Of a stretch of DNA of 9,807 nucleotides, positions 1-4,783 are shown in pieces (the first letter of the stretch is position 1; every line of letters starts with the position of its first letter). Source of the stretch: Bacteriovorax sp. (GTDB lineage: Bacteria; Bdellovibrionota; Bacteriovoracia; Bacteriovoracales; Bacteriovoracaceae); contig JAURXW010000258.1 of assembly GCA_030654205.1 (NCBI GenBank), positions 1 to 9,807 on the forward strand, in the 5' to 3' direction. The notes beneath the pieces were generated by a model. It was not told the DNA's origin and ran no database searches. It saw only the letters and a program-made list of their open reading frames with translations. The position numbers and the translations under genes are program-made.

Positions 1-7
1 ATGTCAT
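1..7 (-). CDS. Start of an unidentified minus-strand gene leaving the window (partial, 5' end only)
   Basis: On the minus strand an AGGAG Shine-Dalgarno (plus 14-18) lies six bases before an ATG (plus 5-7), and reading continues out of the left edge. Only Met-Thr can be read, so no function can be given. The call rests on the near-ideal ribosome binding site plus a sigma-54-like promoter at plus 71-86 facing the same way. A competing plus-strand reading (1-111) is less convincing and is rejected below. Confidence 0.45.
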
Positions 8-28
8 CGTTGTCTCCTGGTTGTTTTT

Positions 29-45
29 TTCGCAATTATTGCGAA
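29..45. promoter_or_regulatory. Perfect 7-bp inverted repeat (TTCGCAA-TTA-TTGCGAA)
   Basis: TTCGCAA (29-35) and TTGCGAA (39-45) are perfect inverted repeats around a three-base centre. The element lies between the sigma-54-like promoter (71-86) and the Shine-Dalgarno of the minus-strand gene starting at 7, so it would be in that gene's 5' leader. It could be a repressor operator (the shape suits dimeric MarR- or TetR-type proteins) or an mRNA hairpin. No U-run follows it on either strand, so it is not a normal terminator. Confidence 0.5.
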
Positions 46-70
46 GTTCTTAATTTCTCAAAATGTTTGT

Positions 71-86
71 TCCAAGATCCGTGCCA
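71..86 (-). promoter_or_regulatory. Candidate sigma-54 promoter for the leftward gene
   Basis: The minus strand reads TGGCACG, then GATC, then TTGGA. The -24 box matches the sigma-54 consensus TGGCACG exactly. The -12 box has TTGGA where TTGCW is expected, one mismatch at an important base. The spacing between the -24 GG and the -12 dinucleotide is the required ten bases. The predicted start is near 60, giving a leader of about 53 nt before the ATG at 7. Confidence 0.45.
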
Positions 87-238
87 TAAATATTTTTGTT
101 TTTATGTATAAAATAATGAATTTAAAGAAGGGGTAAATAGCCACATTATAATTGAAAGCAATTCGTTTTATTTCCCATGAATATATTTTGTATGTTTGTT
201 TATGAATATAATGTTTTGATTTTAATTGATTTTAACTT
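87..238. other. Divergent intergenic region between two sigma-54-like promoters
   Basis: No credible gene is seen here on either strand. The stretch is very AT-rich. It holds a direct repeat ATGAATATA (177-185 and 202-210, 25 bases apart) and an inverted repeat AATTG-AAAG-CAATT (150-163). If the flanking promoters are truly sigma-54 dependent, this is where activator (enhancer-binding protein) or IHF sites would be expected. I cannot assign any of these repeats to a known protein. Confidence 0.35.
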
Positions 239-255
239 TTGGCATATTAAGTGCA
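239..255 (+). promoter_or_regulatory. Candidate sigma-54 promoter for the secreted peptide gene
   Basis: TTGGCA (239-244) is followed by GTGCA (251-255). The GG (241-242) and GC (253-254) are separated by exactly ten bases, as sigma-54 requires. The -12 box differs from TTGCA by one base. The predicted start near 266 gives a leader of about 54 nt before the ATG at 320. A weak sigma-70 alternative (TTGGAC at 258-263, TTTAAG at 281-286) cannot be excluded. Confidence 0.45.
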
Positions 256-319
256 AGTTGGACTTAGCAGTTCATCCTTATTTAAGTAATCAGGAAATAT
301 TAATTTTATGGAGAGAATT

Positions 320-457
320 ATGACAAAAATATATTCAAAGTTTTTTGCTTGTTTCATGGGCTTTGCCGTTTTAAGCCTGTTTAATGTTAATCATTCTTTT
401 GCAAATGATAATATTCTTAAAGTTAAGCAAGTTCAGTTCGTTATTTTAGAAAAATAA
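320..457 (+). CDS. Small secreted peptide precursor (45 aa), function unknown
   Basis: This gene is not recognised. It opens with a classic Sec signal peptide: basic N-region (Lys3, Lys7), a hydrophobic stretch at about residues 8-21 and an Ser-Phe-Ala site ending at residue 28. Cleavage there would leave a 17-residue mature peptide beginning Asn-Asp-Asn and ending Leu-Glu-Lys. A GGAGAG Shine-Dalgarno (310-315) sits four bases before the ATG; an in-frame ATG at 308 would add four residues. A sigma-54-like promoter lies upstream, and an LysR regulator starts 55 bases downstream on the same strand, possibly co-transcribed. It might instead be the surviving start of a truncated secreted protein, since no longer reading frame continues after the stop. 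I favour a real small gene because start, signal peptide and stop are all intact. Confidence 0.55.
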   Translation: MTKIYSKFFACFMGFAVLSLFNVNHSFANDNILKVKQVQFVILEK

Positions 458-483
458 ATTCTATATTATATACAACCCAAAAG

Positions 484-512
484 AAGGAGTGTGTTTCTAA
501 CACAAATTAATT
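484..512 (+). promoter_or_regulatory. Shine-Dalgarno separated from the start codon by a perfect hairpin
   Basis: AAGGAG (484-489) lies 23 bases before the ATG at 513, too far for normal initiation. Between them, TGTGTT (490-495) and AACACA (499-504) form a perfect 6-bp stem with a three-base loop. Folding removes 15 bases and leaves eight between Shine-Dalgarno and ATG, the usual distance. An in-frame stop at 498-500 excludes an upstream ATG/GTG/TTG start. At DNA level the same palindrome could be an autoregulatory LysR-binding site. Confidence 0.55.
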
Positions 513-1451
513 ATGTACAATTACAATCACCTTTACTATTTCTATGTTACAGCTAAAGCAGGAGGAGTTACATCAGCTTCAACTCACCTTAGAATTAGTC
601 AACCTTCTCTTTCAAGTCAGCTTAAAGTTTTAGAACAATCACTTGATTTAAAACTTTTTCAAAAGGCCGGAAGAACAATTGAATTAACTAATTCAGGAAC
701 TGAGGTTTTTGGATATTGTCGCCAAATGTTTGAGTTTTCAGAAAAGATGAGTGAACAAATATCAAAAAGAGTTCCAACTTCAACACGGAAAATTTGTATT
801 GGAGTTTCTGAACATGTTGATAGATCTTTTGTTGCTGATATAGTCAGTCTTTTTTTGAAAAAGTATGATTTCGAAAAAAGACCCAAAGTAACGGTTGTCT
901 CAGCTACACAGGCACAACTTTTAGAAAAGTTAAGATTTAAAGAGTTTGATGCTGTTGTTTCAGATGCAGGGATGATTGACTCAAATTTTGTTGATTTAGA
1001 AAAAGCCGAGTTTCCCGTTGTGTTAACCGGCTCTAGTAAATGGAAAGCACCGACTGCTGTTGGAAGTTCAGATGATAGCTCTGTTTTTCAGCAAATTCTT
1101 GAAGATGATGGAGTTCAGTGGATTATGCCTTCTCCAAAATTCAAATTTAGAGGAGAGATTGATAAATTTTTTGAAACAAATAAAGCGAAGAAAAAAATTG
1201 CTTTTGAAAGTGATTTGATGGGCTCGTTGGTTCATGCTGTTACAGATGAAATTGGGTTAGCTTTTTTTCCTTTGCTCTATGTTAATCAATTTATTCGTGA
1301 CAATGTACTTCAAGCGATTGGCCCTAAAGAAGGTTATTGGAAATATAATGTATCTTTAACATGTCATAGCCAAAATAAAGATGATCAATTAGTTCAGCAA
1401 TTTTCAAATTCTTTTAAAGAGATTTGTACAAAAGAAGCAGTTTTAAGCTAG
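513..1451 (+). CDS. LysR-family transcriptional regulator, NhaR-like
   Basis: This is a cytoplasmic DNA-binding regulator of 312 residues, normal for LysR proteins. The winged helix-turn-helix fills residues 4-62, with the recognition region around ISQPSLSSQLKVLE (28-41). A linker helix is followed by a periplasmic-binding-protein-like effector domain from about residue 90 to 295. The opening YNYNHLYYF and the later segment around residues 210-250 resemble E. coli NhaR, which activates the sodium/proton antiporter gene nhaA and also responds to cation stress. No antiporter gene is adjacent, so the target is unknown. The start is fixed by an upstream in-frame stop (498-500). It follows the secreted-peptide gene by 55 bases and is convergent with a small membrane-protein gene that ends nine bases away. 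The family call is secure; the NhaR subfamily is an inference. Confidence 0.92.
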   Translation: MYNYNHLYYFYVTAKAGGVTSASTHLRISQPSLSSQLKVLEQSLDLKLFQKAGRTIELTNSGTEVFGYCRQMFEFSEKMSEQISKRVPTSTRKICIGVSEHVDRSFVADIVSLFLKKYDFEKRPKVTVVSATQAQLLEKLRFKEFDAVVSDAGMIDSNFVDLEKAEFPVVLTGSSKWKAPTAVGSSDDSSVFQQILEDDGVQWIMPSPKFKFRGEIDKFFETNKAKKKIAFESDLMGSLVHAVTDEIGLAFFPLLYVNQFIRDNVLQAIGPKEGYWKYNVSLTCHSQNKDDQLVQQFSNSFKEICTKEAVLS

Positions 1452-1459
1452 TTTTAAAT

Positions 1460-1576
1460 TTATTTATAAATTAAGAGACTTTCAATTATTGAAATAAATA
1501 ATAATAAAAAAGTAAGAATGATAACTGTAATAGAAAAAATATTGGATTGATTTTCAGTAGGGTTTCTGCTTTTCAT
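1460..1576 (-). CDS. Small single-span membrane protein (38 aa), function unknown
   Basis: This short gene is not recognised from any family I know. It has a polar N-terminus (Met-Lys-Ser-Arg, then Asn/Glu/Gln-rich to about residue 12), a strongly hydrophobic helix at about residues 13-35 and a Tyr-Lys end. That is the shape of a small inner-membrane protein, N-terminus probably cytoplasmic by the positive-inside rule. A textbook AAGGAAG Shine-Dalgarno (plus 1582-1588) sits five bases before the ATG. It is convergent with the LysR gene (eight bases between the ends) and divergent from the CsbD-like gene. Its initiation region is perfectly complementary to its own codons (see the hairpin entry). 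Possible roles include a stress-regulated small membrane protein or a type I toxin-like peptide; neither is shown. Confidence 0.6.
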   Translation of the reverse strand: MKSRNPTENQSNIFSITVIILTFLLLFISIIESLLIYK

Positions 1577-1588
1577 TCTTACTTCCTT
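1506..1588 (-). repeat. Inverted repeat that sequesters the start of the 38-aa membrane protein gene
   Basis: AAGTAAGAATGA (plus 1510-1521) and TCATTCTTACTT (1573-1584) are perfect 12-base inverted repeats, 51 bases apart. In minus-strand RNA the stem extends by two G-U and two A-U pairs (1506-1509 with 1585-1588), giving 16 continuous pairs covering both the Shine-Dalgarno and the AUG. In plus-strand RNA those G-U pairs would be A-C mismatches, so the structure favours the minus-strand transcript. With two single-base bulges the pairing extends further into the AT-rich flanks. Confidence 0.6.
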
Positions 1589-1644
1589 TATTTATTATCA
1601 ACGCCACCTGTTCAAGTTTAGATGAAATATTGTAAAAGCAATAA

Positions 1645-1661
1645 GACATATTTTGTATGTC
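1645..1661. promoter_or_regulatory. Inverted repeat GACATA-TTTTG-TATGTC upstream of the CsbD-like gene
   Basis: GACATA (1645-1650) and TATGTC (1656-1661) form a perfect 6-bp inverted repeat between the divergent small membrane-protein gene and the CsbD-like gene. It is a possible operator. Its core ATATTTTGTATGT (1648-1660) also occurs at 183-195 in the left divergent region. I saw no convincing sigma-70 hexamer pair around it. Confidence 0.3.
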
Positions 1662-1729
1662 GTAGGCCCTGGAATTCTATGGATATGAATTTGTCATGAC
1701 CGCACTAGTTAATATAAGGAGGAGTATTT

Positions 1730-1978
1730 ATGGGGAGAGATTTTTCACGAAGCAAATGGCCAGAGATTAAGGAAATGATCAAGACAAACTGGGATAAATT
1801 AGAAGAAGATGAAATTGATTCTTTGAAAGGTCATTTAGATCTATTGTCTGAGAAAATACAAATTAAATATTCATATAGTAAAGAGCAAGCAGACAACGAA
1901 ATGCTTGAGTTTAAAAAGGTTTTAAATCCTGCAAGTTTTCAACACGGGCACTTGCCAATTAATAATATTAATCTCTAG
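1730..1978 (+). CDS. CsbD-like stress-response protein
   Basis: The 82-residue protein matches the CsbD/YjbJ pattern: a Trp-x-x-Ile-Lys opening (residues 10-14), Asn-Trp-Asp-Lys-Leu (20-24), the Asp/Glu-rich turn before an Asp-x-Leu-x-Gly unit, and a second helix with Ile-x-x-Lys-Tyr-x-x-Ser-Lys-Glu-x-Ala. Family members are small, soluble, mostly helical and abundant under general stress; their molecular function is unknown. Usual length is 60-70 residues, and this one has an extra tail after about residue 65. AAGGAGG (1716-1722) lies seven bases before the ATG, predicting strong translation. It is convergent with cbpM and the two stop codons share one CTAG (1975-1978). Its place next to a chaperone operon fits a stress role. 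Confidence 0.8.
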   Translation: MGRDFSRSKWPEIKEMIKTNWDKLEEDEIDSLKGHLDLLSEKIQIKYSYSKEQADNEMLEFKKVLNPASFQHGHLPINNINL

Positions 1979-2250
1979 CATTTTTTTGAATTTTTAATTA
2001 TTTCTTGGCGTAAATGATTAAGCTGATCAAGTAAATGTAGAATAATAGATATACCTTGCTCATTTACGCCTAAATTAAAAATAAGCTCGTCAATTAATTG
2101 GATTCTTGAAATATCCTCTTCGTCCAATAAGGTGTTGGTTGGATCATTCGGAAAAATCCAGTTTTCATTGATAAAATAATTAATATGTTCAATATTTATT
2201 CCATAGATTGAGGCGGCATCATTAATGTTCATATTAGAAATTGAATTCAT
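1975..2250 (-). CDS. cbpM: CbpM-like chaperone modulator
   Basis: In E. coli, CbpM binds the J-domain of CbpA and blocks its co-chaperone and DNA-binding activity. This 91-residue protein has the family layout: an N-terminal MerR-like helix-turn-helix (about 8-50, with the Asp/Glu-rich DEEDISRIQLIDEL) followed by the conserved helix with Asn-Leu-Gly-Val-Asn, Gly-Ile, and LLDQLNHLRQEI (about 59-84). The start overlaps the stop of cbpA in an ATGA (2247-2250), so translation is probably coupled. An AGGAG lies six bases before the ATG inside cbpA. The pairing with cbpA is the strongest support, since the protein is short and divergent. Confidence 0.85.
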   Translation of the reverse strand: MNSISNMNINDAASIYGINIEHINYFINENWIFPNDPTNTLLDEEDISRIQLIDELIFNLGVNEQGISIILHLLDQLNHLRQEIIKNSKKC

Positions 2251-3203
2251 ACCTCACTCCTAGATTCACGCTTGTTTTGGTCGTTTATATTTTTATTATT
2301 TTTTAGATTGTCCTCTCTAGGGTTGTAGTTAAATTTGTTTTTCATTTTTTGCATTTCCGTTTTAAGTTCAGTTTCTGGATTCTTAGGTAAAACAATTTTT
2401 AATTTTACAATCTGATTGCCTACTAAATCATCTTTCTTGACTCCTTTTCCTTTTATTCGAAGCTTGCTTCCTGAGTTTGATCCTGGAGGTATTTTTATTT
2501 CGACAGTTCCGTACATTGTATTAACTGTAATGTCATCACCGAGGATTGCTTCGAAAAGACTAATCGGCAATTCCATTTCTAAGTCATTATCAATTCTTGT
2601 CCATCCTTCAAGTGGGATTGTTTTTACTTCCACAATTGCATCACCAGATGGAAGATTTGGCCGATCACTAGATCCTTGGCCTTTGAAGCGCAACTTTGAT
2701 CCATTTTTGATTCCGGGGGGGATTTTAATTTGAAGATTTTTACCATTTGCTAGAGTTATTACTTTTTCTGCACCTAGAATTGATTCTTGAAAACTAATAC
2801 TCATCTGGTAATGCGTATCTGGATTTACTGATGGGGGGGGGGCCGAGTGAGATTTAAAGAATTCGCTGAATATGTTTTCCGCAAATTCATCAGAACCAAA
2901 TTGATCCGCGTAGGAGCTCGCATATCTACTATTTTGTGATTTTGGTGGTCGACGTTTTGAATACGAACGATTTTTAGCTTCTTGGTTTTGTTGCAGATTT
3001 TCTTCAGAATCGTATTTAATCCTATTTTCAGGTGTACCTATTAGGTCATAAGCATTAGAGATAGTTTTGAATTTTTCTTCTGCTTTTTTATTCCCAGGAT
3101 TTAAATCTGGGTGATGCTTTTTAACAAGATCTCGATAGGCTTTTTTAATTTCCTCTTGAGATGATTTTTTTGTAACCCCCAAAATATCGTATGGGCTTTT
3201 CAT
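2247..3203 (-). CDS. cbpA: DnaJ-class co-chaperone CbpA (curved DNA-binding protein)
   Basis: This cytoplasmic Hsp40 stimulates the ATPase of DnaK and, in E. coli, also binds curved DNA in stationary phase. Residues 1-68 are a J-domain (YDILGV at 5-10, catalytic His-Pro-Asp at 31-33). A polar linker (about 70-125) replaces the Gly/Phe region. The substrate-binding barrels CTD I and II follow, each with an IKIPPG motif (CTD I begins at about 128, CTD II at about 207). There is no cysteine zinc finger, so it is class B. At 318 residues it is close to E. coli CbpA (306), with a Lys/Asn-rich tail. It lies 16 bases after the lipoprotein gene and overlaps cbpM by four. The Shine-Dalgarno is weak (GAG in CGAGATAACAA), suggesting coupling to the upstream gene. 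A 10-base C tract at residues 121-124 is odd for this AT-rich gene. Confidence 0.93.
   Translation of the reverse strand: MKSPYDILGVTKKSSQEEIKKAYRDLVKKHHPDLNPGNKKAEEKFKTISNAYDLIGTPENRIKYDSEENLQQNQEAKNRSYSKRRPPKSQNSRYASSYADQFGSDEFAENIFSEFFKSHSAPPPSVNPDTHYQMSISFQESILGAEKVITLANGKNLQIKIPPGIKNGSKLRFKGQGSSDRPNLPSGDAIVEVKTIPLEGWTRIDNDLEMELPISLFEAILGDDITVNTMYGTVEIKIPPGSNSGSKLRIKGKGVKKDDLVGNQIVKLKIVLPKNPETELKTEMQKMKNKFNYNPREDNLKNNKNINDQNKRESRSEV
2833..2842 (-). repeat. Ten-base poly-C (poly-G on plus) tract inside cbpA
   Basis: Ten consecutive G on the plus strand encode Ala-Pro-Pro-Pro in the linker between J-domain and CTD I of CbpA. The reading frame is intact here. Tracts of this length are slippage-prone; a one-base change would truncate CbpA after the J-domain and linker. 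A seven-base tract occurs at 2715-2721 in the same gene. Confidence 0.8.
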
Positions 3204-3219
3204 TTGTTATCTCGCAGTT

Positions 3220-3687
3220 TTAAAATTCGTTAATTGTTTTAGTGTCTAACATCCTAAGTGTTTGGTTTAGAGGAGCATTATTTTTTCCAAGAATATTGCG
3301 AGCTTCTCTAAATGCGCCCAACGAGTTGCGCACTTTCTTTTTGTTAAGTTTTAGCAATTGGCTTTCCAGATAATTCAATTTAACTTTGTTGTTACTGTTG
3401 TCGACTAATGCTTGAAATAAAACAGACTTTGTTTTCATAATGTCATTGTCTATGGACAGGTTTTGATCGTGCATTTTTTTAACCAAAGAATTGATTTGAG
3501 TTTTTTGATCAGTGGTTAAGCTTTGATTTGCTGATAATATTTTTTCTTCTATTGTGTATAATTCATCATCTGTTTTTATGTTAGGCGCTTTTGCTATGTC
3601 TTGTTTAATTTCAGACTTTACTTTTCTGTTACTGCTACAGCCTCCGATTAAAGTGATAAGAATAAGTGATAAAATTAAGATGCGCAT
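3220..3687 (-). CDS. Lipoprotein with LTxxQ motif, Spy/CpxP-like
   Basis: Residues 1-17 form a lipoprotein signal: Arg2, a run of Ile/Leu, then lipobox Ile-Gly-Gly-Cys with Cys17 as the lipid-modified residue. Ser18-Ser19 after Cys17, with no Asp at +2, suggests sorting to the outer membrane under E. coli rules. The mature part is helical and charged, with an LTTDQ at 57-61 that matches the LTxxQ motif of Spy/CpxP-type periplasmic chaperones and metal sensors, and Lys-rich helices at 100-135. Those proteins cradle unfolded envelope proteins or sense envelope stress. GGAGG lies six bases before the ATG. It is the first gene of an operon with cbpA (16-base gap) and cbpM, suggesting a joint protein-folding stress response. 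The family link is modest: one motif plus helical character. Confidence 0.7.
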   Translation of the reverse strand: MRILILSLILITLIGGCSSNRKVKSEIKQDIAKAPNIKTDDELYTIEEKILSANQSLTTDQKTQINSLVKKMHDQNLSIDNDIMKTKSVLFQALVDNSNNKVKLNYLESQLLKLNKKKVRNSLGAFREARNILGKNNAPLNQTLRMLDTKTINEF

Positions 3688-3724
3688 AGAAACCTCCGCT
3701 GAGCATTTTTGATGACGTTGCCAT

Positions 3725-3736
3725 AGTAGTTCTACT
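3725..3736. promoter_or_regulatory. Short inverted repeat AGTAG-TT-CTACT upstream of the lipoprotein-cbpA-cbpM operon
   Basis: A perfect 5-bp inverted repeat with a two-base centre lies 38 bases before the lipoprotein start codon, in the otherwise AT-only gap (3688-3813). It could be an operator. On the minus strand TTGTAT lies about 20 bases upstream of ACTACTAT, but the spacing does not give a convincing sigma-70 promoter. Confidence 0.25.
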
Positions 3737-3813
3737 TAATGATTTTTAATACAATTTTTAAAAAAAATGTTTTTTATAGTTTTTATCTATGAATATAATT
3801 TTGAAAATATATA

Positions 3814-4506
3814 TTAGATCGCAATACTGCTTAATATACTTGTATCTAATTTTTCATTAAAACGCAGACCCACTCTTATCTGATCTAAAACATCATGGCT
3901 GGCGCTGGTGTAGACGATTTCACCATAAATTGGTCTCGAGAATATATAATGACCAATTTTATCAATTTTAATTTTGTCTTTTTCAAAAAAAAGGCGAGAA
4001 TTTTTTTTGTCTAATAAAAAACCCATTCCTGATATTGAAACATCACGAACACTGACATGAAATGCTTTGGTTGAAATATCAATCCGCCCACTTGTATAAA
4101 TTTCTGCTTTTGGTCTTGGCCTATTGGCAGGGAATTGAAGTCTGGTATCATTGCGTTTTTCATACATTTTTACTTCGGTTGGTATGAATATTTGCAATAA
4201 ACCTTTATTTGTTTTCTTTGCAGGTCTTTCTTGTTTAAATACTATATTTTTTGAATCACCCCGGATATAAAATGTCGTATTAACCTTCAAACGATCAAAT
4301 ATTAATTCATCTGCATTTGAATAGGCCGTAAGTATTAAGGAATTATTGTTAAAATCTATGGCCTCTATTTTTGCTTTCGTGACATTTCTTTTGCCTTCAA
4401 TATTTTGCCAGATTAAAACAGGTGCTGATTCAATATGTATATCAATCAACGAGTCTATGATTTCTTTTTTGAGAGTGCACGTCCGGTAGTTAACTTCAAT
4501 TCCCAT
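3814..4506 (-). CDS. PilZ-domain protein (cyclic di-GMP receptor)
   Basis: The 230-residue protein has the two cyclic di-GMP-binding signatures of PilZ domains: RxxxR at residues 118-122 (Arg-Asn-Asp-Thr-Arg) and DxSxxG at 155-160 (Asp-Val-Ser-Ile-Ser-Gly), with the closing strand Gly-Leu-Arg-Phe at 213-216. Residues 1-110 form a beta-rich domain resembling the YcgR-N/PilZN type that precedes PilZ in the flagellar brake YcgR. No membrane segment or signal peptide is seen. It is divergent from flagellin (293-base gap), so control of swimming is a reasonable inference, though Bdellovibrio-group genomes are known to hold many PilZ proteins with varied roles. No Shine-Dalgarno precedes the ATG (minus strand reads ATTATCATTACCT before it), suggesting weak or leaderless initiation. 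It may also start elsewhere, but no better codon is visible. Confidence 0.88.
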   Translation of the reverse strand: MGIEVNYRTCTLKKEIIDSLIDIHIESAPVLIWQNIEGKRNVTKAKIEAIDFNNNSLILTAYSNADELIFDRLKVNTTFYIRGDSKNIVFKQERPAKKTNKGLLQIFIPTEVKMYEKRNDTRLQFPANRPRPKAEIYTSGRIDISTKAFHVSVRDVSISGMGFLLDKKNSRLFFEKDKIKIDKIGHYIFSRPIYGEIVYTSASHDVLDQIRVGLRFNEKLDTSILSSIAI

Positions 4507-4622
4507 AGGTAATGATAATTGTATATCCCATAGACAAATCTTAATAATTCATTAAGAAATCGCTCCTTATCTCGTTGTTTAATAGTCAGGTAATTTGATG
4601 TTTTTTAATTTTTTTTCATTAT

Positions 4623-4663
4623 TTGAATAAATTTGTTCATGATCTTAAATTATCACCCGATAG
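4623..4663 (+). promoter_or_regulatory. Candidate flagellin promoter(s): sigma-70-like and sigma-28-like elements
   Basis: TTGAAT (4623-4628) and TAAATT (4646-4651) are 17 bases apart and form a fair sigma-70 promoter. CCCGATAG (4656-4663) matches six of eight bases of the sigma-28 (FliA) -10 box GCCGATAA, as expected for flagellin, but the matching -35 position reads TTCATGAT, a poor fit to TAAAGTTT. I cannot decide between them. Either gives a leader of roughly 130 nt. Confidence 0.4.
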
Positions 4664-4720
4664 GTCTAGTACTAAAGCTGAGTCATGGTGACGAGGCCAA
4701 AAAAAACCAGATTTTTTGTT

Positions 4721-4733
4721 GAGCAGGATGCTC
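4721..4733 (+). promoter_or_regulatory. Hairpin with GGA loop: candidate upstream CsrA site in the flagellin leader
   Basis: GAGCA (4721-4725) pairs perfectly with TGCTC (4729-4733), exposing GGA in the loop. CsrA/RsmA binds GGA presented in short hairpin loops, with the preferred context CAxGGATG. Here the sequence is CAGGATG. It lies 67-79 bases before the flagellin ATG and would be the upstream member of a two-site arrangement. Confidence 0.45.
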
Positions 4734-4783
4734 GTTGAATATCTCACTTAAGAGAATTCAAAACTAAGGAAGGAGGCAGATTT

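Noticed and set aside
1..111. Plus-strand reading frame of 36 codons rich in cysteine, possibly the tail of an upstream gene
   Set aside because: The same bases hold a good minus-strand Shine-Dalgarno with start codon, a palindrome and a sigma-54-like promoter. The translated residues show no recognisable motif, and no ribosome site can be seen because the frame begins at the window edge.
1457..1472. AT-only hairpin AATTTAT-TT-ATAAATT after the LysR stop, as a terminator
   Set aside because: No G/C in the stem and no U-run follows; it also forms the end of the 38-aa gene on the other strand. Too weak to call.
1975..1978. Two convergent genes sharing one CTAG for both stop codons
   Set aside because: Real, but a trivial consequence of tight convergent packing; nothing further to explain.
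1958..1987. ATTAAT-AAT-ATTAAT stem followed by a seven-T run at the CsbD/cbpM junction, as a terminator
   Set aside because: The stem is all A/T and eight bases separate it from the T-run, so efficient termination is doubtful.
2416..2733. Plus-strand 105-codon frame opposite cbpA
   Set aside because: It mirrors the conserved CTD coding region of cbpA, has no ribosome site and a composition typical of antisense reading.
3773..3800. Possible curved-DNA or terminator region of A/T runs between the PilZ and lipoprotein genes
   Set aside because: Only four-base stems can be drawn and the A-tracts are not regularly phased by eye; no specific feature can be supported.
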